Shown here one piece after another: positions 1 to 6,885 of a DNA stretch of 8,695 bases (within the stretch, counting starts at the first letter, position 1; the number at the start of each line of letters is the position of its first letter). The translations under genes were made by a program, and so were the position numbers. The stretch is taken from positions 1-8,695 of the forward strand of contig USJT01000038.1 of the NCBI GenBank assembly GCA_900555175.1, written 5' to 3'. A model generated the notes under the pieces. That model was given only the letters and a program-made list of their open reading frames with translations, was not told the DNA's origin and did no database searches. Source of the DNA: an uncultured bacterium. Its GTDB lineage: Bacteria; Cyanobacteriota; Vampirovibrionia; Gastranaerophilales; Gastranaerophilaceae.

Positions 1-5
1 AACAT
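1..5 (-). CDS. Start of an unidentified gene leaving the window (ATG plus two bases)
   Basis: On the minus strand an ATG at 5..3 is preceded by a near-ideal Shine-Dalgarno AAGGAGG (plus-strand 13-19) at a 7-base spacing, and by a good promoter at 31-59. Together these make a real gene start likely even though only the start codon and two more bases are visible. The gene follows mutS on the same strand. MutL is a common neighbour of MutS in bacteria, but nothing of the protein can be read here, so no product is assigned. Confidence 0.55.
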
Positions 6-30
6 TTTTCAACCTCCTTACTTTTTCTTT

Positions 31-59
31 ATTATTTACTATATTTATTTTTTTGTCAA
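31..59 (-). promoter_or_regulatory. Promoter with a perfect -35 box between mutS and the next gene
   Basis: Reading the minus strand, TTGACA (54-59) is followed after 17 bases by AATAAT (31-36), and then by the Shine-Dalgarno and ATG at the window edge. The -35 box matches the sigma-70 consensus exactly; the -10 is only fair. The promoter starts just past the mutS stop at 62-64, so the next gene can be expressed independently of mutS. I see no hairpin terminator between them, so read-through from mutS is also possible. Confidence 0.55.
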
Positions 60-61
60 GA

Positions 62-2634
62 TTAATTGAACAAATTTAATTGCGGAACATCGACTGTCGG
101 TGCGTCAGTAGCCTTTTTACGTGTAGCAAGATTATTTGAATAATCCCTTTGCATTCTTGTCATTAATTCTTGTGAACGTTTTACAACTACCGATGGCAAG
201 CCTGCCATTTTGGCAACTTGAATACCATAACTTTTGCTTGCACCACCTTGAACTATTTTACGTAAAAATTCGATTTCTCCGTTTTCTTCGGTAATCGTAA
301 TTCTATAATTCTTTATTTGAGGATATGTTTTTGTCATTACGTTCAATTCGTGGTAGTGTGTCGCAAATATACATCTTGCTTTTATCTTTGTTGCAATGTA
401 TTCTGCAACTGACCAGGCTATTGCCACGCCATCATAGGTGCTTGTGCCTCTTCCGATTTCATCAAGCAAAATGAAGCTTCTTTCTGTTGCAGAATTTAAA
501 ATACAAGCTGTTTCAATCATCTCTACCATAAATGTAGATTGACCGAGTGTCAAATCGTCAGATGCGCCAACTCTTGTGAATATCTTATCTATAAACCCGA
601 TTTTTGCATAATCAGCAGGTACCCAAGAACCAATTTGTGCAAGAATTGCAATTAACGCATTTTGCCTCATATAAGTAGATTTCCCGGCCATGTTAGGACC
701 TGTAAGTATCATAAATTGTGTTGCATTAGTCGAATTACATTTTAATTCCAAATCGTTTGCAACATATTCACCGAGCGGGAGTATTTTTTCTAATACAGGA
801 TGACGTCCGTTTTTGACAATAAAATCGTCTGATTCATCAATAATCGGTTTGCAGTAATTGTTCTCTGCCGCTGTTTGTGCCAATCCTGTATAAACATCGC
901 ATTGTGCAATACAATCTGCAATTTCTCTAATTTTTGATACAAATTCTTTTGAATATTCTCTGAAATCGCAGAATAATTTATATTCAAGTTCTGTTGATTT
1001 GAATTTTGCAGAAAGAACATCGTCTTCGTGCTTCTTTAATTCTTCTGTAATAAATCTTTCACCTGTTGTTAGGGTTTGCTTTCTTATATAGCCTTCAGGA
1101 ATTTGGTTAAGATATGAGTTTGAAATTTCTATAAAATATCCAAAAACTTTGTTAAAACCGATTTTCAAGGATTTGATGCCTGTTCTTTCTTTTTCGGTTT
1201 CTTCAAAATTCTTAAGCCAGGTTTCTCCACCTGTCAAGAGTTCACGGAAATAGTCAAGCTCTCCGGAAACTCCTTCTTTAATAATTCCGCCTTCTTTAAT
1301 TAAAGCCGATGCATTTTCAGCAATTGTTTTGTCTATCAAAGATGTGTATTCAGCGATTTCATCTCTATATTGCGCAACTTTTTCCATAGGATTAAATTCA
1401 AGATTTCCCGTTGCGTCTAATAGGTCAGGCAGAATCATCAATGAGGCTTTTAAGCTTAAAAAGTCTTTAGGATTTGCTGAACTGTTTGACATTCTTGTTG
1501 CAAGTCTTTGAATATCGTAAATCTTTTCAAGTAAATTAGAAATATTAAGTCTGTCATCTGTTTTTTCAACAAGTTCTGTTATGCAATTTTGTCTTTTTAA
1601 GATATCATCTACACGTTTGAGCGGTTGGCAAACCCAGTTTTTGAGAAGTCTTGCCCCCATATTTGTTTTTGTTTTGTCTATTGCCCAAAGAAGTGAGCCG
1701 TATTTATTTTTATCTCTCAAAGTTTCTGTAAGCTCAAGATTTTTTCTTGTGCTTCCATCTAAAATCATGTATTCTGAAAGTTCATAAGGTTCAATTCTTT
1801 CAAATTTTGGAATATTGTCTTTTAAAGTTTCCCAAACATAGGCAAGCAAAGCTCCTGCTGCTCTAAATCCGATTTTGTATCTGTTATACCCAAAGGATTC
1901 CAAGCTGTTTGCCTGAAATACGGCTTTAAGATTGCTTTCAGCAAAGTTTGCATCAAAAACATTTGAAGGAATTTTAGAACAGTTATAAACCTTTGTTATT
2001 TCATCCGGTAAATCAATCTTTTCATCAGGCACAATTTGAAACGGCATAATTTTTTGCTTGATAGAAGGTCCGACAACTTCTGCCGGCGAAATTCTTGTCA
2101 ATTCTGCTAAGATAAGTTCATAAGGAGCTTGTGTTACTTTAAATTCTCCTGTTGAAATATCAGCGTATGAAAATCCCCATATATCGCTTTTTTCATCTTT
2201 AAATAATGCGCAAATATAGTTGTTTGAATTTTGTTGTAGGAAATCACTTTCAGTAAGCGTTCCTGATGTTACAATCCTTGTAACCCCTCTTTTAACAAGT
2301 CCTTTTGCAAACTTTGGATCTTCAAGTTGGTCGCAAATGATTACTTTGTAATTTTTTTGAACAAGTTTTTCAAGATAATTATTTAGAGCTTTTGCAGGAA
2401 TTCCAGCAAGTGGAATTCTTCCGAATTTGCCTTGTTCTCTGTAAGAGTTAATTCAAGCTCTTTTGACATTGTAACTGCATCTTCAAAAAATGTTTCGTAA
2501 AAATCACCAAGTCTGTATAATAAAATTTTATCAGGATTTTGATGTTTAATTTTTAAATATTCCTGCATTGCAGGAGTAAGCTCCTCGACTTTAACATCAG
2601 CTGTATTGATAAGATTGATTTCATTATTTTTCAT
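62..2634 (-). pseudogene. mutS: DNA mismatch repair protein MutS, interrupted by a one-base frameshift
   Basis: MutS binds mismatches and uses ATP to recruit MutL for repair. The N-terminal piece (2634 to the stop at 2383, 83 codons) carries the mismatch-reading GDFYE motif with Phe45-Tyr46-Glu47, placing it in the MutS1 family. The rest reads in another frame from about 2440 to the TAA at 62-64 and holds the connector, core, clamp and ATPase domains. There GPNMAGKST is the Walker A (about residue 646 of a repaired protein), LLDEIGRGTST the Walker B/signature region, THYHE the switch region, and QLNLF the typical tail. Between 2440 and 2101 the second frame is open and reads as MutS, for example CDQLEDP and RIVTSGTL. 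One extra base near 2440 would give an 857-aa protein, normal for the family. The downstream piece has no convincing start of its own. Start choice: ATG at 2634, next to MutS-like TPAMQEYL. No Shine-Dalgarno precedes it. Either a real mutation or a sequencing error explains the break. Confidence 0.9.
2430..2446 (-). other. mutS: Site of the mutS frame break
   Basis: Upstream of this point the conserved reading is ELTLT (Thr65 at 2442-2440). Downstream, in the frame shifted by one base, it is [15 protein letters not shown], starting at 2440-2438. Joining them needs one added base and gives [14 protein letters not shown], close to the usual MutS LT-x-R-G...P-AG-P pattern. The second frame is closed by a TGA at 2455-2453, so the shift must occur after that, and the first frame ends at TAA 2385-2383. 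I see no slippery heptamer or strong downstream structure at the break, so programmed frameshifting is unlikely. Confidence 0.8.
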
Positions 2635-2643
2635 AGTTATAAT
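2615..2643 (+). promoter_or_regulatory. Promoter of the 199-aa membrane protein gene
   Basis: TTGATT (2615-2620), a 17-base spacer and a perfect TATAAT (2638-2643) form a good sigma-70-type promoter. Transcription would begin near 2650, giving a short leader that contains the AAGGA ribosome binding site (2660-2664) seven bases before the ATG at 2672. The -35 box lies inside the first codons of mutS on the other strand, so the two genes start head to head and share promoter DNA. Confidence 0.65.
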
Positions 2644-2670
2644 AATAGTATAACATGATAAGGATTTCAA
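2642..2670 (-). promoter_or_regulatory. mutS promoter, predicted to give a leaderless transcript
   Basis: On the minus strand TTGAAA (2665-2670) and TATTAT (2642-2647) are separated by exactly 17 bases. Transcription would start near 2635, immediately before the mutS ATG at 2634. No ribosome binding site is visible upstream of that ATG, in line with a leaderless mRNA. The -10 box overlaps the -10 of the opposite promoter at 2638-2643. The assignment rests on motif match and spacing only. Confidence 0.5.
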
Positions 2671-2671
2671 C

Positions 2672-3271
2672 ATGGGTTGTTTAAAAAATGTATTACGTGC
2701 AATAATCATAACGCTTGCGGTTGTAGGCTTTTTGGCAATCGGCGGTAAGGATTTAATCTCAGGTTTAGTGAACAATTATTTACATCCGTCAAAAGATACT
2801 GTAATGGAAAGAGCTCAAAAAGTCGGAGATTTTTCAAAGATTAATGATGAATTTGAAATTGAAAAAGCTGCAGGAATAATGGGTTATAATGCAGTAGTTG
2901 CTGAACATAAAGCTTCCGGTCAAAAGATGCTTGTTGTAGATTCAGGCAATAAAAAGATTTTGACTGCAGAAGATATAAAATCCGATAATGTAGAAGAAAA
3001 ATTACATCATGCGCTTAATAAAATAAAATACCAAGCAATAACAGTTGATGATTTGAAGGTAACAAAACATGGTACAATGAGTTCTTACGGGAAGGAAATT
3101 CCATACGTAAGATTTGAGGCACGAGTAAAAAAACTTCCGATAGGTGATATTGGAGGAATTATATCTGTTGCAAAGACAAAAGACGGCGAAGAGAGAATTT
3201 TGATATCCGCAAATGAAAAGGACAAATATTCGCAGTTGATTTCCAATGAATTTTTTAAGAAAATAAAATAG
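2672..3271 (+). CDS. Unrecognised 199-aa protein with an N-terminal membrane anchor
   Basis: I do not recognise this family. Residues 7-24 form a single hydrophobic segment after a short positive N-terminus (MGCLKNVLR), so the protein is probably anchored in or exported across the membrane. Cys3 is too early for a lipoprotein box. The remaining 175 residues are soluble, Lys- and Glu-rich, with a mixed alpha/beta look (for example [12 protein letters not shown] and [16 protein letters not shown]), and there is no obvious catalytic motif or repeat. Start choice is firm: ATG 2672 has AAGGA seven bases upstream and a good promoter at 2615-2643. The gene is divergent from mutS and its TAG ends 6 bases before a tRNA-Leu, so it may be co-transcribed with the tRNA. 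Codon use resembles the neighbours, so it looks resident. That it is a real gene is well supported; its function is unknown. Confidence 0.8.
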   Translation: MGCLKNVLRAIIITLAVVGFLAIGGKDLISGLVNNYLHPSKDTVMERAQKVGDFSKINDEFEIEKAAGIMGYNAVVAEHKASGQKMLVVDSGNKKILTAEDIKSDNVEEKLHHALNKIKYQAITVDDLKVTKHGTMSSYGKEIPYVRFEARVKKLPIGDIGGIISVAKTKDGEERILISANEKDKYSQLISNEFFKKIK

Positions 3272-3277
3272 ATAAAT

Positions 3278-3361
3278 GTCGGAGTGGTGGAATGGTAGAC
3301 ACGTACGTTTCAGGTGCGTATAGAGCAATCTGTGTGGGTTCAAGTCCCATCTCCGACACCA
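3278..3361 (+). tRNA. tRNA-Leu (anticodon CAG, reads CUG)
   Basis: The acceptor arms GTCGGAG (3278-3284) and CTCCGAC (3351-3357) pair fully, followed by discriminator A3358 and an encoded CCA (3359-3361). The anticodon stem TACGT/GCGTA (3304-3308 with 3316-3320) encloses the loop TTCAGGT, putting CAG at 3311-3313. The long variable arm (about 3321-3333, with a short AGA/TCT stem) is typical of class II tRNAs such as Leu, and A73 is the leucine discriminator. The T arm GTGGG-TTCAAGT-CCCAT is intact. It begins 6 bases after the stop of the upstream gene. Only a weak promoter-like TAAAAT (3264-3269) without a well-spaced -35 precedes it. Confidence 0.95.
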
Positions 3362-3399
3362 TAAAACAGACGATGCCTTTTTGTTATCGTCTGTTTTAT
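3361..3399 (+). terminator. Intrinsic terminator directly after tRNA-Leu
   Basis: A perfect 14-bp inverted repeat (3361-3374 with 3386-3399) surrounds an 11-base loop. The core stem is ACAGACGAT/ATCGTCTGT with an A run on the 5' side and TTTTAT on the 3' side, as in a rho-independent terminator. The first base of the repeat is the last A of the tRNA CCA end. Because of the A/T symmetry it could work in both directions. It would end the transcript of the 199-aa gene plus tRNA and isolate the following gene. Confidence 0.85.
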
Positions 3400-3533
3400 A
3401 TGTAGATTTGTGAGGTTTTAATCCGTATCTATTGGGTTTAGTGATCTGTGAACAGAGTGCGAAGGAGTTTTTCAAAAAGAATAAAATTCCGTGTTTTTTA
3501 CATCTACTTTGATATTTATGATAAACTGATGTT

Positions 3534-3980
3534 ATGTTAATGATTATTATTTTAATATGCGTATTATTTATAACCTTGTGGATTATACAGATACGTCAAG
3601 AACAGAGCTTAATTAATATATTTAAAGAAAATGATATTTATGATGACAGATTAATAATACAAGAGTCAGATAATAATATTGACAGTTTTGAATTATTATT
3701 GGTTAATTTAGATGTTTTGCCGTCATATATGGGAAAGTATCAAAGTTTGTTATTTGATAATAAATTTCACCTGGAATGTTATAGAGATTTTTATATATTA
3801 ATTATGAATACAAATATGTCATCTTATAGAATAAAAATTCCTAAAATGCTTTGTTCTATAAAAAATGATATATTTTTAGGTAAATCGTTAAAAATAAAAT
3901 TAAAAAAACATAGTTTATTATTTAAGTTCCCTAATGAACTGCAAAATATAATGTATAAAGACTTGTGCAAATTTAAATAA
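3534..3980 (+). CDS. Unrecognised 148-aa, very AT-rich protein with an N-terminal membrane segment
   Basis: I do not recognise this protein. Residues 2-19 (MIIILICVLFITLWIIQI) form one strong hydrophobic helix, followed by a soluble domain with an acidic first half and a Lys-rich end; it is therefore likely a membrane-anchored protein of one pass. No cysteine pair, nucleotide-binding loop or catalytic signature is visible. Its DNA is much more AT-rich than its surroundings: two lines I counted are 18% and 23% GC, against about 30-42% in conserved genes nearby, which may mean transfer or loose selection. No Shine-Dalgarno stands before ATG 3534; a weak TTTACA (3497-3502) and GATAAA (3520-3525) at 17 bases would again give an almost leaderless mRNA. 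The next in-frame ATG, at 3540, is an alternative start. It converges on ricT, 41 bases away. It could also be a spurious or decaying ORF, but its length in such AT-rich DNA argues for a real gene. Confidence 0.6.
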   Translation: MLMIIILICVLFITLWIIQIRQEQSLINIFKENDIYDDRLIIQESDNNIDSFELLLVNLDVLPSYMGKYQSLLFDNKFHLECYRDFYILIMNTNMSSYRIKIPKMLCSIKNDIFLGKSLKIKLKKHSLLFKFPNELQNIMYKDLCKFK

Positions 3981-4021
3981 ATCAATTAAATTAAATTTTT
4001 ATATATTTGTTTTGTGCTGTT

Positions 4022-4945
4022 TTATACATTTCCTGTTGAGCTGTTTTTATCATCTTCTAATTGTTTAATATCAATATTGTCGTTGTCGTCTGTATATGTA
4101 TTTATTACAGGAACATCAATTTCAACATTGACATCTGCATCAACCATCTCAATATCATTTTTATAAAATTCTTTTGTCTTACCGTCTTCCATTTTGACGG
4201 CAACTTTTCCGCTCAAGAATTGAAGATAACAAACTTTGCCAAGTCCGTCAGGAGTCATTACTGATGAACCGACAGGTGGCATTCCTTTTGCGGCTTCAAT
4301 GTAATTTGAATATTCATAAGTTAGGCAACATAAAAGTCTTCCGCAAGTGCCTGAAATTTTACCTGGAGCAATCGGCATTCCCTGATCTTTGGCAAGTTTA
4401 ACATTAATTGTTGCAAATTTTCTAAGAAAACTTGAACAACAAAACGGTCTGCCACAAACCCCTGTTCCTTCAAGAATAGAAGTTTCATCTCTCACACCGA
4501 TGTGGCGCAAATCTATTCTTACACGTGTAAAAACTTGGGTTAAATCTTTTAATAAAGCTCTGAAATCAACTCTTTCAGGTGCGGTATAATAAAATGTAAT
4601 TTTTCTTCTGTCAAATGTAATTCGACATTGAACAAGGTTCATTGTCAAATTATGTTGTTGAACTAATGCCTGACATTTAAAAAACGAAGTAACCTCTTCT
4701 TTTTTTATTTCTTCAAGAGTTTGAAGATCGCGTTGAGATAAAGTACGGATTACTTTAAACGGTTCAGGTTTGTTGTTGCTCTTTTCCCATAGCTTTGCGA
4801 CTTTAGAATTTACAATGAAGGCCTTTAGCGCTTCTTCTCCTTTTTCGGTACGCACAAGAACCATTTGCCCGTCTTGTATATGAATTGTATCAGGTACATC
4901 AAGCGGGTAGAATGTGTTTTTTAAATATTTAACGGCATATTTCAT
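4022..4945 (-). CDS. ricT: PSP1-domain protein RicT (YaaT homolog)
   Basis: The PSP1 C-terminal domain spans about residues 75-165, followed by the cysteine-rich region of the RicT/YaaT family: GVCGRPFCC (Cys164, 169, 170) and GTCGRLLCC (Cys201, 206, 207), two C-x4-CC units. In Bacillus subtilis RicT acts with RicA and RicF in a complex carrying Fe-S clusters that is needed for RNase Y-dependent mRNA maturation, competence and sporulation; the same role here is inference. Residues 220-268 look like a small beta-rich domain, and the tail after 269 is acidic and probably disordered. The protein (307 aa) is somewhat longer than the Bacillus one because of this tail. The ATG at 4945 lies one base past the gpsA stop (4947), so it is probably translated by coupling; the only Shine-Dalgarno-like sequence is a weak AAGAAG inside the gpsA end. 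It is the last gene of the ribH-murQ-gpsA-ricT unit. No ricA or ricF is in the window. Confidence 0.85.
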   Translation of the reverse strand: MKYAVKYLKNTFYPLDVPDTIHIQDGQMVLVRTEKGEEALKAFIVNSKVAKLWEKSNNKPEPFKVIRTLSQRDLQTLEEIKKEEVTSFFKCQALVQQHNLTMNLVQCRITFDRRKITFYYTAPERVDFRALLKDLTQVFTRVRIDLRHIGVRDETSILEGTGVCGRPFCCSSFLRKFATINVKLAKDQGMPIAPGKISGTCGRLLCCLTYEYSNYIEAAKGMPPVGSSVMTPDGLGKVCYLQFLSGKVAVKMEDGKTKEFYKNDIEMVDADVNVEIDVPVINTYTDDNDNIDIKQLEDDKNSSTGNV

Positions 4946-4946
4946 C

Positions 4947-5948
4947 TTATACGTATCTTTCTTCTTCTTTAAGTTTTCTGTTCATTAGTTTTTCTAAAAG
5001 TGCTTGTGGGGTGATATCTGTATAAACAGCTTCATAAATAGCATTAGATACAGGAACTTCAATATTTAATTTCTTTGCAAGTTCGCAAATCGCTTTTGAA
5101 GTTTTAACACCTTCTGCAACTGAACCTAATTCTCTCAAAATATCATCAATTTTTTTACCTTTTGCAAGCATTGAACCTACTGTGTAATTTCTTGACATCG
5201 GACTTGAACAAGTTGCAATTAAATCGCCCATTCCAGATAAACCGTACAAAGTTGAAGGGTTTGCACCAAGATTTATGCTTACTCTAACGATTTCAGCCAT
5301 TCCACGAGTTAAAAGTGTTCCTGCGCAGTTATCACCAAGTCCCATTGTATGAGCAAAACCAGACGCAATTGCAATTACGTTTTTCAATGAACCGCCAAGT
5401 TCTACGCCTATTACGTCAGAATTTGTGTATAATCTGAATTTAGAAGGTACATTCAAGGCTTTTTGTACAAATTCAGCAGTTTTTATATCTTCGCAAGCAA
5501 CAGATGCTGCTGTCGGTAATCCTGCAAGAACTTCTTTTGCAAGTGTAGGTCCTGATAGTATTGCAAGTCTTTGCTCAGGCAATACATCTTTTATAACTTC
5601 TGACATTCTCATAAGAGAAGGAACTTCTATACCTTTAGAAGCATTTACAAGAATTTGTTCTGATTTAATTCCTGCTTCTTTTAATTTTTCGCATACATCA
5701 CGAGTTCCTGATGTCGCAATAACAGAAAGAATAATATCTGCATCAGATATAGCAGCTTTCATATCAGATGTTATTTCTACTTTTTTATCAAGTTGTACTT
5801 CAAGCGGTTTTGAAGTATGTTTGTTTATTCTTAAATCATCTGAAATATCCTGTTCACGAGCCCAAACAGTTACGTTTTCAAAATTATTTGTCAAAAGCCA
5901 GGCTAATGTTAACCCCCAGCATCCTGCTCCAAGTACTGTTAATTTCAT
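4947..5948 (-). CDS. gpsA: Glycerol-3-phosphate dehydrogenase [NAD(P)+]
   Basis: This cytosolic enzyme reduces dihydroxyacetone phosphate to sn-glycerol 3-phosphate, the backbone for phospholipids. The N-terminal Rossmann fold has GAGCWG (residues 7-12, usually GAGSWG) and the family's NASKGIE (102-108, Lys105) and LSGPTLAKEV (131-140). The C-terminal helical domain has the catalytic Lys189 in GGSLKN, then GLSGMGDL (236-243) and SRN (252-254), and VAEGVKT (278-284). At 333 aa it is of normal family length and intact. Start choice: ATG 5948 begins directly with the Rossmann strand MKLTVLGAG and has AGGAG (5960-5964) nine bases upstream plus a longer GAGGAGAG context. That site abuts the murQ stop TAG (5965-5967), so the two genes are probably translationally coupled. 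The downstream ricT start is one base away. Ser-to-Cys in the glycine-rich loop is a small oddity, not expected to abolish binding. Confidence 0.96.
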   Translation of the reverse strand: MKLTVLGAGCWGLTLAWLLTNNFENVTVWAREQDISDDLRINKHTSKPLEVQLDKKVEITSDMKAAISDADIILSVIATSGTRDVCEKLKEAGIKSEQILVNASKGIEVPSLMRMSEVIKDVLPEQRLAILSGPTLAKEVLAGLPTAASVACEDIKTAEFVQKALNVPSKFRLYTNSDVIGVELGGSLKNVIAIASGFAHTMGLGDNCAGTLLTRGMAEIVRVSINLGANPSTLYGLSGMGDLIATCSSPMSRNYTVGSMLAKGKKIDDILRELGSVAEGVKTSKAICELAKKLNIEVPVSNAIYEAVYTDITPQALLEKLMNRKLKEEERYV

Positions 5949-5964
5949 GTCTTTTAACTCTCCT

Positions 5965-6858
5965 CTATACTGTTTGACGGGCGTTAAGGAGTTTTCTCAG
6001 TACGCCGCCATATTTTTTCAATTCCAATCTTGCTTGATTAATATCAAGGTTCATCATAATTGAAATTATTGCTGTTTTTATTTCCCAATTGCTTTTCATC
6101 AATGTTGCTAGAGCTTCGCTATGAGAAACATTTGCAATTTGTGCAACAATTCTTATTGCTCTGTCTTTTAACTTTTCGTTTACAGGCTGCAAGTCAATCA
6201 TAAAGTTTTCATAAGTTTTGCCGATTTTAATCATTGCACCTGTTGATAACATATTTAAAATCATTTTTTGTGCAGTTCCTGCTTTCAATCTTGAAGATCC
6301 TGCAATAACTTCAGGTCCGACTTCAGCACAAATAACAAGTCCTGCTTCTTCTGCAATTCTTCCTTTAGAGTTACAAGTAACTCCGATTGTTTTACAGTTT
6401 ACTTCTTCTGCGCGTTTTAAAACGCCCATTAAATATTTAGGATTTCCGCTTGCTGAAATTACAACAGCTACGTCTTTTTCATTTAAAATTTTAGCATCTT
6501 CATAACCAAGATCAGGGTTATCTTCAGCACCTTCTACTGAATGTCTGATAGCTCTATCTCCACCGCTGATAAAACCTTGTACCATATCATGTGGAACGCT
6601 GAATGTCGGAGGACATTCAGATGCATCCAAAATCCCAAGTCTGCCTGATGTTCCTGCACCAAAATAAATTAATCGTCCGCCTTTTAAAAATTGTTTTGCG
6701 ATTAAATCAATTGCTTGAGCGATATGTTCCTGTTCTTCTTCTACGGCAAGTGCAACGAGTTTATCTTCCTCGTTCATTTTTCTCACGATTTCAATAGTTG
6801 GGAGAATATCAATATCCTTTGTATTCTCGTTTCTGTACTCTGTAATAATGTCAGACAT
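5965..6858 (-). CDS. murQ: N-acetylmuramic acid 6-phosphate etherase
   Basis: MurQ cleaves the lactyl ether of MurNAc-6-phosphate to give GlcNAc-6-phosphate and D-lactate, a cytosolic step in recycling or using cell-wall sugar. The SIS domain carries GAGTSGRLGILDASECPPTF (residues 67-86) and the signature GPEVIAGSSRLKAGT (181-195). Glu81 (ASECPP) and Glu112 (EGAEDN) line up with the catalytic Glu83 and Glu114 described for E. coli MurQ. The C-terminal helices include VSHSEAL and the LDINQARLEL segment typical of the family. Length is 297 aa, nearly the same as in E. coli (298). ATG 6858 has AAGGGG (6867-6872) eight bases upstream. It sits 27 bases after ribH, and its stop touches the gpsA ribosome binding site. 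No MurNAc PTS transporter, AnmK kinase or MurR regulator is next to it, so the source of the substrate must be encoded elsewhere. Confidence 0.96.
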   Translation of the reverse strand: MSDIITEYRNENTKDIDILPTIEIVRKMNEEDKLVALAVEEEQEHIAQAIDLIAKQFLKGGRLIYFGAGTSGRLGILDASECPPTFSVPHDMVQGFISGGDRAIRHSVEGAEDNPDLGYEDAKILNEKDVAVVISASGNPKYLMGVLKRAEEVNCKTIGVTCNSKGRIAEEAGLVICAEVGPEVIAGSSRLKAGTAQKMILNMLSTGAMIKIGKTYENFMIDLQPVNEKLKDRAIRIVAQIANVSHSEALATLMKSNWEIKTAIISIMMNLDINQARLELKKYGGVLRKLLNARQTV

Positions 6859-6885
6859 CTTTTTTACCCCTTATATAAATAAACA

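Noticed and set aside
2099..2101. TTG as a separate start for the downstream mutS piece
   Set aside because: MutS-like sequence continues without break upstream of it to about 2440, and no ribosome binding site precedes it.
2383..2446. Programmed ribosomal frameshifting in mutS
   Set aside because: No slippery heptamer, internal Shine-Dalgarno or stable downstream hairpin is visible, and MutS is not known to use it.
2635..2775. Longer N-terminus for the first mutS piece (up to ATG 2775)
   Set aside because: The added 47 residues do not look like MutS, would overlap the 199-aa gene and both promoters, and the family normally starts close to the ATG at 2634.
3002..3475. Minus-strand open frame of 157 codons
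   Set aside because: It runs antisense through the 199-aa gene, the tRNA and the terminator; its WDLNPHR-type stretch is the usual false peptide from an antisense tRNA.
5425..6063. Plus-strand open frame of 212 codons
   Set aside because: It is antisense to gpsA and the end of murQ, both of which are complete and clearly conserved; there is no ribosome binding site or family match.
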